Assembly (NCBI RefSeq): GCF_032362555.1
Contig: NC_083531.1
Location: 2,418,001 to 2,482,000, forward strand
Direction: 5' to 3'
Source of the DNA: Amyelois transitella
Lineage: Eukaryota > Arthropoda > Insecta > Lepidoptera > Pyralidae
Length of the DNA stretch: 64,000 bases
In this document: positions 24,901-33,598 of the stretch, in pieces
Position numbering within the stretch: position 1 is the stretch's first letter
Layout of the letters: every line of letters starts with the position of its first letter
Translations under genes and position numbers: made by a program
Notes under the pieces: generated by a model
Databases searched by the model: none
What the model was told of the DNA's origin: nothing
What the model saw: the letters and a program-made list of their open reading frames with translations, nothing else

Positions 24901-25320
24901 GGTCCCGGGTTCGAATCCCGGCCAGGGTACAATGAGAAACGAACTTTCTCTGATTGGTCTGGGTCTTGGATGTTTATCTATATAAGTATTTATTATTATA
25001 TATAGTATCGTAGAGTTAGTATCTCGTCACACAAGTTTCGAACTTACTTCGAAGCTAACTCAATCTGTGTAATTTGTCCCGAATATATATAAAGATATGA
25101 ACTTTATATAATAGTTAATCGAAGGCTCTAATATGTATACTGTTTTCTATTACAGATCGACGAATCAACCATCAATTGTGTTGTATGCAACACTGAAATA
25201 TATAACATTTGTAATATAAATTGTCATGTGTCAGGTCAAAATCATAAAAATAATTTTAAAATGTTTTTGACCAATAGCTGTGACAAAACTGGCTGTTTAG
25301 AAGAAGTTTTAGTACTATGA
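15711..25320 (+). CDS. Multi-exon tandem zinc-finger protein, family not recognised
   Basis: Seven exons: 15711-15969, 17014-17261, 19738-20412, 20741-21202, 21731-22522, 22933-24280 (split by a MITE) and 25156-25320. The first intron is phase 1 and all others phase 0. Without the MITE the protein is 1204 residues; read through it, translation stops at 23950-23952. Exons 3 to 6 begin with an 'HC-x2-C' finger and exons 2 to 6 end with another, so each of the last five introns lies between two fingers of the form C-x2-C-x11-12-H-x5-H. That spacing is known from U1/matrin-type and JAZ-type fingers that bind RNA or DNA; a nucleic-acid role is inference. Exon centres are low complexity (Asn/Asp- or Ser-rich). 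The N-terminus MGTEIS fits a myristoylation pattern, weakly. An ATG at 15672 is the other possible start. Confidence 0.72.
16123..16378 (+). repeat. S2 interspersed repeat
   Basis: Near full length, from 'taccgtgtggttcccagc' to 'gaccatatgtatgtat', in intron 1 of the zinc-finger gene. Confidence 0.85.
16490..16734 (-). repeat. S1 tRNA-derived SINE
   Basis: Full length in reverse: tail 'ataaatatatacggggcaaa', B box 'gggattcgaacccgg', A box 'ccgctgcgccacagag'. Confidence 0.9.
17014..17261 (+). CDS. Zinc-finger gene exon 2 (one finger)
   Basis: Acceptor 'agtttcag', donor CTG|GTAAGT. Finger: CFVC-x11-H-IRSDE-H, preceded by the phrase FLSIVNFHTLM that recurs in altered form before the last finger of each following exon. 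Confidence 0.7.
17306..17530 (+). repeat. S5 interspersed repeat
   Basis: 'gagaggagcccagggtatgc' and 'catggttacacattcagtt' also occur at 54478-54680; otherwise unassigned. The following 17530-17760 shows no gene. Confidence 0.65.
17764..17945 (+). repeat. S3 interspersed repeat, 5' part
   Basis: 'ctagctgtgaccgcgacttc', 'gggcatcattgaagccctca' and 'cctcgataaatggtctatt'. Confidence 0.8.
18562..18750 (+). repeat. S3-like repeat variant
   Basis: 'cttcgcccgcgcggttttag', 'cgggatgaaagatgcctatg' and 'aaaaactactgatttcc' are typical of lepidopteran repeats; the family is not identified. The stretch 17946-18561 before it holds nothing I recognise. Confidence 0.5.
18752..19258 (-). repeat. S2 copy split by an S1 insertion
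   Basis: The S2 body runs from 'cacgtctatatctcttgcgg' to 'ggcttaatgata' (about 18850). It resumes after 19101 at 'gatagaattgagattcaaat' and ends 'tattggtgca'. 'aatgata' is duplicated at both sides of the inserted SINE. Confidence 0.85.
18851..19101 (-). repeat. S1 SINE nested in S2
   Basis: Full-length reverse copy ending 'gctgcgccacagaggccgtc', inserted in the older S2. Confidence 0.88.
19259..19483. repeat. S6 repeat block
   Basis: 'gtgtatcaagaaacgatttt' and 'gatatcagccgctgttttac' recur in the same order at 57480-57720, again directly after the same S2 variant. Confidence 0.7.
19484..19570 (-). repeat. S2 fragment
   Basis: 'tcgccttttacggcatccat' to 'cccggcaccaccacacggcg'. Confidence 0.75.
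19738..20412 (+). CDS. Zinc-finger gene exon 3 (two fingers)
   Basis: 225 residues, phase 0 at both ends. N-terminal finger HCGVC-x11-H-SEEGS-H, then a basic patch (RRKKKKGGK), an Asn/Asp-rich centre, and C-terminal finger CMAC-x11-H-IVEKV-H before DHVIRQ|GTAAGT. Confidence 0.8.
20413..20740 (+). other. Intron 3 of the zinc-finger gene
   Basis: Holds a short S3-like piece at 20441-20500 ('ctagctgatgcccgcacat'); nothing else recognised. Ends in a good 'tttatttcag' acceptor. Confidence 0.6.
20741..21202 (+). CDS. Zinc-finger gene exon 4 (two fingers)
   Basis: 154 residues, phase 0 at both ends, acceptor 'tttatttcag'. Fingers HCGTC-x11-H-ISKMH and CGLC-x11-H-ICNPM-H; ends YIRL|GTAAGT. The linker is shorter than in the neighbouring exons. 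Confidence 0.78.
21203..21730 (+). other. Intron 4 of the zinc-finger gene
   Basis: No repeat or conserved feature recognised. Confidence 0.5.
21731..22522 (+). CDS. Zinc-finger gene exon 5 (two fingers, INND repeats)
   Basis: 264 residues, phase 0 at both ends. Fingers HCGIC-x11-H-IQNAG-H and CFLC-x11-H-IDSDL-H. Between them lies a run of 7-residue units of the type NINNDVA (21-nt period) from about 21892 to 22075. Ends FIRQ|GTGAAT. Confidence 0.8.
21892..22075 (+). repeat. In-frame 21-nt tandem repeat (NINND units)
   Basis: About nine units of 21 nt around 'aacataaataatgatgtt', each giving a 7-residue NINND-containing unit, inside exon 5 of the zinc-finger gene. Repeat length is a multiple of three, so unit gain or loss keeps the frame. 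Confidence 0.85.
22578..22730 (+). repeat. S2 interspersed repeat, 3' part
   Basis: 'gcgacgggctagcaacctat' to 'gattaattgtatgtatgta', in intron 5 of the zinc-finger gene. Confidence 0.75.
22933..24280 (+). CDS. Zinc-finger gene exon 6, interrupted by a MITE
   Basis: Starts after 'tttcag' with finger HCAFC-x11-H-LNCTS-H and a Ser-rich centre with three imperfect DSLST-containing repeats. The last finger opens at CLLCRDLLNNKKDIY (to 23865) and closes at NHVNSVKH from 24200; the exon then ends at DLLRQ|GTAATT (24280). The 334 bp between are a transposon plus a duplicated 9-mer. Removing them restores a C-x2-C-x12-H-x5-H finger in frame. As it stands the frame stops at 23950-23952. Confidence 0.75.
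23870..24189. mobile_element. MITE inserted in zinc-finger exon 6
   Basis: Ends are inverted: CAGTCAAAACTCTTAACC at the left and its complement at the right, with further copies of 'agtcaaaagtacttttgact' subterminally. A 9-mer GATATATAT at 23857-23865 and GACATATAT at 24191-24199 may be the target duplication with one mismatch. A perfect palindrome lies at 23956-23995 (arms 'cgaagggtgatcgc'). No coding capacity of its own. Confidence 0.85.
24318..24458 (+). repeat. S2 interspersed repeat, 5' half
   Basis: 'gtgccgtgtggttcccggca' to 'ggcgatgggctagcaacc'; abuts an inverted copy. Confidence 0.85.
24470..24635 (-). repeat. S2 interspersed repeat, inverted neighbour
   Basis: 'gatagaattgagattcaaat' to 'gccggaaaccacactgcaca'; together with the previous copy it forms an inverted S2 pair in intron 6. 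Confidence 0.85.
24738..24815 (+). repeat. S1 SINE head, truncated
   Basis: A box 'ctctgtggcgcagtgg' and B box 'gggttcgaatcccgg', then 'gtttgacacaccatctcaaa', a leader also seen before the S1 copy at 35007. Confidence 0.85.
24855..25091 (+). repeat. S1 tRNA-derived SINE
   Basis: Full length, ends 'gtcccgaatatatata' just before the last zinc-finger exon. Confidence 0.9.
25156..25320 (+). CDS. Zinc-finger gene exon 7 (last, one finger)
   Basis: 54 residues and TGA. Finger CVVC-x12-H-VSGQN-H; acceptor 'ctattacag', phase 0. AATAAA at 25357-25362 follows the stop. Confidence 0.72.
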   Translation: MDESTINCVVCNTEIYNICNINCHVSGQNHKNNFKMFLTNSCDKTGCLEEVLVL

Positions 25321-25427
25321 TTTTGACATATCAAGATTTCTAATATTTACGTAAAAATAAAAATTAAGAAATTTTATAAAATTCTTAGTTAGTAAAGCAA
25401 GTGGTGATAACATTTTTTTATAACCTA

Positions 25428-25487
25428 AATTAAGACTGTTGGCTTTGTCTATCCCGCAAGCTATATAGACGTAATTCTAGACGTATG
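25428..25487 (+). repeat. S2 tail fragment, host of the hAT insertion
   Basis: 'gactgttggctttgtctatc' to 'gacgtatg'; the hAT duplication site follows directly. Confidence 0.7.
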
Positions 25488-25495
25488 TAACGTAT
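25488..25495. repeat. 8-bp target-site duplication, left
   Basis: TAACGTAT, identical to 29466-29473. Confidence 0.95.
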
Positions 25496-28400
25496 CAGTG
25501 GCGTAGCGTAGTGGGGGCGGCAGGGGCGGCCCGCCCCGGGCGGCACTTTTACGGGGCGGCAAAATTTAACAATAAATAATAAAAATATTTTGTAAATATT
25601 TGAACCATTTTATATTTTTATCGCAACTACAAATTCGGACCGATTGAAAGGAGCTCGGAATTTTTCATTGCTTATTTTGTGACGAATTCGGGGAATCCTT
25701 TCTCTTTGAATGATATTTTGTAGCGACTGGCAACAACCTCTATACTGGTTTGTGGGAATTCCCCGTTTATGACTAACAATCAGCGAGAATGACTTCTATT
25801 ACATATATATTAAGTTCAATATAGCTTATTACACCTACGGGGAAGCCCCTTTAAAGTACGGGGAATTACGTGCTTTGACAAAGTTTGACAATTCAGAGAA
25901 AGTTTTATTGATGGATCGTCAGTTGTCCAATTCACATTGTCTCGTATTTTAACTATGTTACGCTTTCTAAATTGTGATTTTTGTGCAAATAAGTACGTGT
26001 AGTAGTGGTGAAATTATTGAACAACTTTTAACTGTGTGAGTATTAAATATTATATTTATCTAATTGTATGTTGGACTATCTGATATGTTTTTCAAACTTT
26101 AATTTTTTGAAGTGAAAACTTCTTTAGCGGCGTTGAGCACTTTTTCTGTAATGGGTATAAAATCTTAAACTCGCGTCAGGACACGTGACCCTGATCGAAA
26201 AAGCGTAAGACGACACGTGACCTGATGTGGGCAAGCGCAGCGGCGGAGGGCGAGGGGGGCCTGCTGTTATATAGCAACCCAAATCTAAAAAATTACAAAA
26301 ATCCTGATACTTTTGATACCAGGCCCTATTAAGGGTTAATAAATTTCCAAATATTTACTTACAAATATTCAAGTTTCTACCTGTTTATTAAGATCGAGTA
26401 AAAATTGCTTAGTTTTGTTTACAACTCTAACCTCTAACTTGTACATTTATCATTTAATATTTTTTTATTTTAGCATCAAAAATGAAAAGAGTAAAAGAAA
26501 GTGGGGCATCTTACCGTAATAAGAGAAGAGCTAAGTTGGAAAATATTAGAGCAAATGAAGGAGCTTTACTTAAATATGTGAAAAGTGTTATTCCTGAGAC
26601 GTCAGATTCCTCGTTAGGTTTAAATTCATCACAGACAACTTCAAACTCAGAACAAGCTGAAAAAATACAAGAACTTGACACTGTTCCTAAAGATCAAATT
26701 CCAACAACATCTACTGCATTAGTGTCTCCATCTGTATGTCCAGACATGGACATGCATAGTTCCGAAACAGAGATTGATACAACATCAGCATTGTCTCTTA
26801 TTCAATACCAAAATTTCGACGATATTGGAAAATGGCCTGAACACATAGACGACAATATCCGATTGCATCTCATTCAGCAAGGACAGGAAATTATTCAGCA
26901 TATTGATACTAATTTTGCTGAAATGTCAACAGTAACACGCTCAGATTCGTGCTCCTTAAAATCAAAAGGAGAGACAAGACGGCTTACTAAGGAATGGTTT
27001 TACCGTACATTGACTAACGGCGAAAAAGTTTTACGTACTTGGATGGCTTATTCTCCATCTAAAGCATCATTATTTTGCTTTTGTTGTCGTTTATTTGAGA
27101 ACGTAAATACACCGAATGGATCTAAATTTTGCTCATCTGATGGATTTAATACTTGGTGGAAATTAAATCCTAAGGTTTCAAGTCACGAATCAAGTGCACT
27201 ACACATCCAAAATTATTGTAAATGGAAGGAGTTGGAGAGCAGACTTCAAAAAGGACAGACTATTGACAAAAAAGAGCAAGACATAGTGGCAAAAGAAATA
27301 AAGAAATGGCAGGAAATTCTTATCAGAATGTTTGATATTATAAGATTCCTTGCCAAACAAAATTTGGCTTTACGTGGACATATAGAAAACGACACCAGTA
27401 CCAATAGAGGTAACTTTTTAGAATTGGTTAATTTAATTGCAAAATACGATCCTGTACTTCGTGAACATCTTGTAAGGTCTAAAATGTGTGGCAAAATTTC
27501 AATCACTTATATGTCACCACAAATACAAAACGAATTTATTGCCATTTTGGGAGATTATGTTCGCCAACATATCATCGGACAAATAAAAAAGGCTAAGTAT
27601 TATGCAATTATATTCGACAGCACTCCAGATCTTTCTCATAAAGATCAAACAAGTCAGGTATTAAGATACGTAGTAATTGAAAATCAGGAGGTAAAAGTAA
27701 TGGAATCTTTTATAGATTTTATTGAAACTAAAGACAAAACTGCTGAAGGAATTTCAAAGATGATTTTGGACAAGATTCAAGCTGATGGCCTAGATATAAG
27801 CAACTGTAGAGGCCAAGCATATGATAATGCTGCTGTTATGGCTGGAAAGTATTCAGGAGTTCAGCAAAGAATTCAAGAAATAAACCCTAAAGCTGAATTC
27901 GTACCTTGCTCAAATCATTCTTTAAACCTAGTTTGTTTACACGCTGCCTCAGTTGAGGTGGATTCAGTAACTTTTTTCGGCACTTTAGAACGTTGCTATT
28001 CATTTTTTTCCTCATCGACACATCGTTGGGAAGTTCTGATAGCAGCTACAGGCAAAAGCTTAAAAAGGGTTCAAGACACGCGGTGGAGTGCAAGAGGCGA
28101 TGCCGTAAATATGACATGGCATCATTACAAAGACATTCTCGTCACTTTGGAAAAACTGACAGAGGCAGGTGAAAGCTTAAACACTAGGACAGATGCAGGT
28201 GCTTTACTAGTTTCGATGCAGTCATTTTCCTTTCTTTGTTTTTTGGGCCTGTGGCAACCGGTGCTACATGAAGTGAATGATGCACAAAAATATTTACAAA
28301 CAAGAGGACTTGACATAAGATTGTGCGCTCAGAAAGTAAATGCTTTGCAGATGATATTGACAGAGAAAAGAGAGGAATGGGCAAATGGCGCTGTAGGTTA

Positions 28401-29465
28401 TGCAAAAGATATGTGTGAAGAACTTGGAATTTCCATAAAACCTCTGAGGCGCATAACAAGAAAGCATATTTTTGATGACGGAACTAGAGATGTTAACTTG
28501 TCTTGTGAAAATGAGTTGAGACGAAAGCTGTTTTCTTCGTTAGATAGAGTTATTGTAGAAATTCGTGAGCGTTTTCAACAGCTACAGAATTTAACGGATA
28601 AGTTTGCTTATCTAACGCCGGCTATATTATTAGATCCAGACAACACTGAATGTAATCTAGACTACGCATCTGACGAAATTGACGAGCAGGATTTCAAGCT
28701 GGAACGACTTCGACTGCGGACTTTCGTTGCTGCTACAGGCAACGAAAATAAATTGATTAATGCAGACTCACTTGAATTATTTAAATTTATTATTAAATCC
28801 AAGCTGGAAGATACTCTGCCCAATATTTTAATAATGTTCCGAATATTTTTTACAATTGCCATAAGCAATGCCAGCTGTGAGAGAAGTTTTTCAAAATTGA
28901 AATTAATTAAAAATTATTTAAGATCAACAATGGGTACTCTAAGACTAACTAATTTGGCTATTTTGTCTATTGAACAAGAGGTGTGTGATGCGATAGACAT
29001 TGACGGTGCAATAAAAGACTTTGCTCTTAAAAAAAGTAGACGTATAAATTTTTAATTGAAGACGGAAGTTTTGTTTTTAATTGTAACAAATACTCATATT
29101 ACTATTCAATAAAAATATAACATTGTAGTATCGTTCTAGTTCTAATTAAAAATTGATTTTATTTAATCTTGTCGATCATCAAGGTGTAATTAATCTTAAG
29201 TGATAGGTACCTAAGTTATATCAATGTATCTAAGTGGTTAAAGTAAAAGATTTTTTGTTTAATAAACGTGATTGTAAAACTTAAATAAACTTTTTTATTT
29301 AAAATCTAACCTGTATAATGCAAAATAATGATGACTGCTCTCGCCGAAAAGTTCTCTATAATTAATATATGTAATGTATAGTATACATTAAATTAAAATA
29401 CCTAAATAAGAGGGCGGCAAAATGGTTTTCCGCCCCGGGCAGCCGACACTCACGCTACGCCACTG
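25496..29465 (+). mobile_element. Complete hAT DNA transposon (3970 bp)
   Basis: Begins CAGTGGCGTAGCGTAG and ends with the complement of CAGTGGCGTAGCGTGAG. The imperfect inverted ends go on through G/C-rich 'gcccgccccgggcgg' blocks. Perfect 8-bp duplications flank it, the hAT hallmark. The leader 25570-26471 is non-coding, contains two CACGTGAC motifs (near 26181 and 26215) and ends in a 'ttttattttag' acceptor, so a 5' intron is likely. Intact ends, intact frame and perfect duplications point to a recent insertion. Confidence 0.95.
26482..29055 (+). CDS. hAT transposase (TTF-type finger, DUF4371, dimerisation domain)
   Basis: 857 residues, uninterrupted. A basic N-terminus (MKRVKESGASYRNKRRAK) precedes a TTF-type zinc finger at about 165-250 with CFCC at 199-202. 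The RNase-H-like core follows: IIFDSTPDL holds the first Asp (D379) and GQAYDNAAVM the second (D448), then the CSNHSLNLV zinc-like motif (476-484). The hAT C-terminal dimerisation region has SNASCERSFSKLK at about 795-807, with the conserved Ser-x-Glu-Arg. This arrangement is shared with the ZMYM1-like/'TTF-type' hAT transposases of animals. It acts in the nucleus, cutting at the element's ends. AATAAA at 29108-29113. Confidence 0.95.
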   Translation: MKRVKESGASYRNKRRAKLENIRANEGALLKYVKSVIPETSDSSLGLNSSQTTSNSEQAEKIQELDTVPKDQIPTTSTALVSPSVCPDMDMHSSETEIDTTSALSLIQYQNFDDIGKWPEHIDDNIRLHLIQQGQEIIQHIDTNFAEMSTVTRSDSCSLKSKGETRRLTKEWFYRTLTNGEKVLRTWMAYSPSKASLFCFCCRLFENVNTPNGSKFCSSDGFNTWWKLNPKVSSHESSALHIQNYCKWKELESRLQKGQTIDKKEQDIVAKEIKKWQEILIRMFDIIRFLAKQNLALRGHIENDTSTNRGNFLELVNLIAKYDPVLREHLVRSKMCGKISITYMSPQIQNEFIAILGDYVRQHIIGQIKKAKYYAIIFDSTPDLSHKDQTSQVLRYVVIENQEVKVMESFIDFIETKDKTAEGISKMILDKIQADGLDISNCRGQAYDNAAVMAGKYSGVQQRIQEINPKAEFVPCSNHSLNLVCLHAASVEVDSVTFFGTLERCYSFFSSSTHRWEVLIAATGKSLKRVQDTRWSARGDAVNMTWHHYKDILVTLEKLTEAGESLNTRTDAGALLVSMQSFSFLCFLGLWQPVLHEVNDAQKYLQTRGLDIRLCAQKVNALQMILTEKREEWANGAVGYAKDMCEELGISIKPLRRITRKHIFDDGTRDVNLSCENELRRKLFSSLDRVIVEIRERFQQLQNLTDKFAYLTPAILLDPDNTECNLDYASDEIDEQDFKLERLRLRTFVAATGNENKLINADSLELFKFIIKSKLEDTLPNILIMFRIFFTIAISNASCERSFSKLKLIKNYLRSTMGTLRLTNLAILSIEQEVCDAIDIDGAIKDFALKKSRRINF

Positions 29466-29473
29466 TAACGTAT
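29466..29473. repeat. 8-bp target-site duplication, right
   Basis: TAACGTAT, identical to the left copy. Confidence 0.95.
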
Positions 29474-29498
29474 TAAATATTGAGCTGGATATGATTAC

Positions 29499-29752
29499 AC
29501 AAAACCAATACAAAAAAGATTAGGACCACTCCATCTCTTTCCCATGGATGTCGTAAAAGGCGACTAAGGGGTAGGCTTATAAACTTGGGATTCTTCTTTT
29601 AAGGCGATGGGCTAGCAACCTGTCACTATTTGAATCTCAATTCTATCTTAAAGCCAAATAGCTGAACGTGGCCTATCAGTCTTAACTAGACTTGTGGCTC
29701 TGTCTACCCCGCAATGGATATAGACGTGATCATATGTATGTATGTATGTTCA
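29499..29752 (+). repeat. S2 interspersed repeat
   Basis: 'accaatacaaaaaagattag' to 'gatcatatgtatgtatgta'. The following 29753-30221 holds no gene I can support. Confidence 0.85.
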
Positions 29753-30221
29753 TCTTTTAAGCGATGGGCTGTCAATTCGTCTTTATCTGAACCTTTCAGT
29801 CCTTTCGAGAGATGGTATCTATGTCCCTTAATTGCGCGATTGAATGTACATATGTCTTTGGAGTTCTCAAACTTCTCACAAAGTGGAAAAATCTGTGGCC
29901 ATTTTTAATTGTGCCTTTGTTAGCATTATGTTGTAATGTAGGTATAGTTTTAAGGAGAGCGTTTATTTTTTTAAATATTTTAAATTTGTTATGTATAAAT
30001 TTTATTGTAACTTAGTACCTACTTAATGGCAAATTTGATTAAAATTTTATTTTTATAAGTATAAATTTTTTTTTTTTTAATTATTTTAATTATAATAGAT
30101 TTCGCCCGCGTGAAATTCTCCGTGTAATCACACTAAATATAAATCCTCATTGAGATTAAGTAAAGTGGTTAAAAGACATAAAATACGACAAAAGCACACT
30201 TTTACATACACATTTCTAATC

Positions 30222-30467
30222 TACATACATACATAAAATCATGTCTATATCCCTTGCGGGATAGACAGAGCCTTGAAAACACAGATAGGCCACGTTCAGC
30301 TATTTGGCTTTAAGATAGAATTGAGATTCACAGGTTGCTAGCCCATCGCCTAAAAAAGAATCTCAAGTATGTAAGCCTATCCCTTAGTCGCCTTTTACGA
30401 CATCCACGGTAAAGAGATGGAGTGGTCCCATTCTTTTTTGTATTGGTGCCGGGAACCAAATAATAGT
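30222..30467 (-). repeat. S2 interspersed repeat
   Basis: Full-length reverse copy, 'acatacataaaatcatgtct' to 'tattggtgccgggaacca'. Confidence 0.85.
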
Positions 30468-30514
30468 TCCCAAGAAACGAGTCGACAGCTCGGCGCCGGC
30501 GCCGGCTTTGTGAT

Positions 30515-30905
30515 TTGAAATACTAACTCAACGATACTATAGGTATCTATACTATATTGTTTGTTTGTTTGAAAGAGCTAATGTCAGGAACTACTGGGTC
30601 GAACTGAAAAATTCATTTTGCGTTAAATAGACCATTTATCGAGGAAGGTTTCAGGCTATATATCATCACGCTGCAACTACAATACTAGGATATAAGATGA
30701 ACTACAATATAAGGAGCCAAGATATAATGAAATATGTAAAAAATAACAGGGAAAATTATTCATTCTTGAGGGCTTCAATGATGCCCAAATGTCTATTCTA
30801 CGCGGACGAAGTCGCGGGCACAGCTAGTTTTTAATATAAATACTTATATAGATAAATATCCAAGACCCAGGTCAATCAGAAAAAGTTAGTTTCTCATCAT
30901 GCCAA
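30515..30905 (-). repeat. S1 SINE split by S3
   Basis: S1 body at 30515-30557 and 30829-30905 ('tactaactcaacgatactat' and 'gataaatatccaagacccag'), separated by an S3 copy. Confidence 0.75.
30558..30828 (-). repeat. S3 repeat nested in S1
   Basis: Reverse copy ending 'gaagtcgcgggcacagctag'. Confidence 0.8.
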
Positions 30906-31105
30906 AATTCAAAAATTCTAAATTTAAAATTTTTATTCATTACTATAGGATACTATATTATATCGCTTAATAATTGTCAAAACGTATGGTTTAACATAAT
31001 TGCATCAAATAAATTACTTAAAAACTAAGTTTACTGCCGCTTCCAAGGCGTCAGTGCAGAAGAAGCGGTAACAAACTGCACTGCAGCATTTTCTTCAACA
31101 ACGTA
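30905..31105 (-). repeat. S4 interspersed repeat
   Basis: 'tactgccgcttccaaggcgt' to 'gcactgcagcattttcttc', followed by a (TA)n run near 31167. Confidence 0.75.
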
Positions 31106-31359
31106 AACTTCACAATATTAATTAAACTTAGAATAGAATGGACGAGAGAATACATTGTTAAAAATATATATATATATATATTTTATGGATTGCCAATTTT
31201 AAAAAGATTTATGTACTTACAGAGTGTACTGAATTTTGATTTAAGTTCAAATCAAACTACAATTAATTACGAGGTTTCTGTGCCAAGCTCCAGCCAGATG
31301 TTTTTATCATTAAGGTAATCATCAGTCCTATAATAAGCCTTCTCACAAAGTACTTTCTT

Positions 31360-31449
31360 TACATACTCTTTGCCGTGCCTAGGATTCGTATCCGGGACAT
31401 ACTGCGTCACAAAACGTAGGTGCTACCGCTGCGCCACAGAGGCCGTCAC
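31360..31449 (-). repeat. S1 SINE head
   Basis: 'ctaggattcgtatccgggac' (B box) and 'ccgctgcgccacagaggccg' (A box). Confidence 0.8.
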
Positions 31450-32452
31450 GTTAAAAAAATAATTAATCAAGAAAGTCATGTTCAATTCTAATTAACCATT
31501 TTTATAGCCATAAAATTGTTATTTCTTTTGTGATTAAAGATTTTACAGCCACTAATTGTTGAAAGCCAAAAAAATTTTTATTGAAAAGGTCTTTTTAAAA
31601 TGTACACGTGTTATGGGGTAAAAATTTTGATTTTGCTGCAAATTTTGGCCGTAGTTTGTAAGTATAAAAAGAATCGGTCGCATTGAAAACCTTCTCCTTT
31701 TTTAAAAAAAATTAATCCACCTTTTTTATAGTACGTTAAAAATAAGTTTTTCCATACATTCTATTAATATCCTAATTCTAGTGGCTTATAATAAAAATCC
31801 AAAAGGAAATGGTGATATATGTTTCAGATAGTGACTCATTTCCTGAACCCAAAATTGTTAGCCATTATCTTGATCGACTTTACCAATTTGTACTGCAGAA
31901 GAGAATCAGTTAACACATACAATGTTTTCTCTTTGATACGAGACACAATTATCAAACAAGCATATCTTACTAGCTATGCCACGGGACATCGCTCTTTTTT
32001 AATTAATCAAGGTTTTTTCCATCCGTGTACCAAATTTCATTAAAATCTGTCCAGTAGATTTTGCGTGAAAGAGTAACAAACACAACCACTGTTCGGCGCA
32101 TGCGCAAGAGGTCTCTTTCGCGAAATGTCCCCTGGTCGCAAAATTACTCGTTCACAGAATTCATCTTTCGCAAAATGTCCCACTAGCGCAAGTGACTTGA
32201 ATTAAATTGATTTTTAAACAAAGTAATTTAAGAGATTTATCCGATTTCAAAAAAAGAGGACACCGATTGGAGTCGGTTCTCTTTTTCAAAATGTTATAAT
32301 AGAATTTTAGAATAATTTTCTTATAACGCAATATTCTCTAAAAGTATATATCTAATATTATATTTTTAATTATCGTTTAGTGTCCCAGAGAGGCAAAGAT
32401 GGGGAGCCAGCAAGGTATTAAATTTTATTTGTATAACTTACAGTGGTCATCT
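31450..32452. other. Intergenic stretch, no gene seen
   Basis: Contains a repeat tail near 32025-32085 ('accaaatttcattaaaatct', 'gcgtgaaagagtaacaaaca'). Two copies of a 'ttcgc-aaatgtcccc' phrase lie at 32117-32133 and 32166-32183. No exon supported. Confidence 0.5.
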
Positions 32453-33025
32453 ATACTAATATTATAAAGCTGAAGAGTTTGTTTGTCTGTTTGTTTGTTT
32501 GAACGCGCTAATCTAAGGAACTACTGGTTCGAATTGAAAAATTATTTTTGTGTTGAATACAACATTTGTCGAGGAAGGCAACAACAAATTTATTGGATAA
32601 AGATTAATATTATTACGTTGATACAAATCTTAACAAATAATGCATTAATTTCAACCATATTTGATTACCATAAAACGGTTCTAGTGAGCTTATCTTAAAA
32701 GAAAGACATAAACTGTCGCAGACATTATTTTAGATGATTTCGAGAGAAATAATTCTTTCATACATATATTTTTGGTATCTTGAACCGTTTTCGCAGCACA
32801 CGCAACGGAAGCACTCAAGAATGAATAATTTTCCCCGTTTTTTCACATTTTCCATTATTTCTTTGCTCCTTATAGTTGCAGCGTAATGTTATATAGCCAA
32901 AATCCTTCTTCGATAAATGGTCTATTCGACGCAAAAATAATTTTTCAATTCGAACCAGAAGTTCCTGAGATTAGCGCGTTCAAACAAACAAACTGTTCAG
33001 CTTTATACTTAATATTAGTATAGAT
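32453..33025. repeat. S3 pieces (reverse, then forward)
   Basis: A reverse S3 piece at 32453-32585 and a forward piece at 32805-33025 ('atgaataattttccccgttt' to 'aatattagtatagat'). Nothing recognised between them. Confidence 0.7.
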
Positions 33026-33312
33026 AAAGCATTTACTTACTTACTTATGTATTTAAATATCTGAGATGAGACCTACAATTCTTTATTACGTCACTAAAAG
33101 TTTTTTATCACTTTCAGAGGGGCAGCTCCAGGTTCCACGGGGAAGTCAGGGGCGTAAGAATTACCTAGTTCATTAACACAACTTGACTGATTGATTGATT
33201 TATTCGTTGAATAACATGGAAATCGATTAAATTTTAGCAAAACTATGTTGTATGAAAATTTATGATTAATCGCGTTGACTTTGTTCAACAGCGCAGACTT
33301 ATGTCGAATTCT
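33026..33312 (+). repeat. Duplicated gene segment, copy 1 (mini-exon A)
   Basis: About 285 bp almost repeated at 33711-33854 plus 34541-34660. It includes a 36-nt mini-exon at 33118-33153 between 'cactttcag' and GTAAG, phase 2 in and out, encoding GAAPGSTGKSG. It lies upstream of the signal-peptide exon I use for the Kazal-like gene, so it is either a 5' alternative cassette or a leftover. Confidence 0.6.
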
Positions 33313-33598
33313 AAATTTAATATTATAAAGCTGATGAGTTTGTTTGTTTGAACGCGCTAATCTCAGGAACTACTGGTTCGAATTGAAAAATTATTTTAGT
33401 GTTGAATAGACCATTTATCGAGGAAGGCTTTAGGCTATATAACATCACGCTGCAACTATTAGGGAATTTAGGGAATTAAGAAATGATGGAGAATGTGAGA
33501 AGAATCAGGGAAAATTATTCATCCTTGTGGGCTTCAATGATGCAAAAAATAACTAAGTACTTATTCCACGCGGACGAAGTCGCGGGCACAGCTAGTAA
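33313..33598 (-). repeat. S3 interspersed repeat
   Basis: Full reverse copy, 'ctgatgagtttgtttgtttg' to 'gtcgcgggcacagctagt'. Confidence 0.85.

Noticed and set aside
31819-32043. Open frame of 74 codons
   Set aside because: Its 3' half is a repeat tail ('accaaatttcattaaaatct'); no exon signals.
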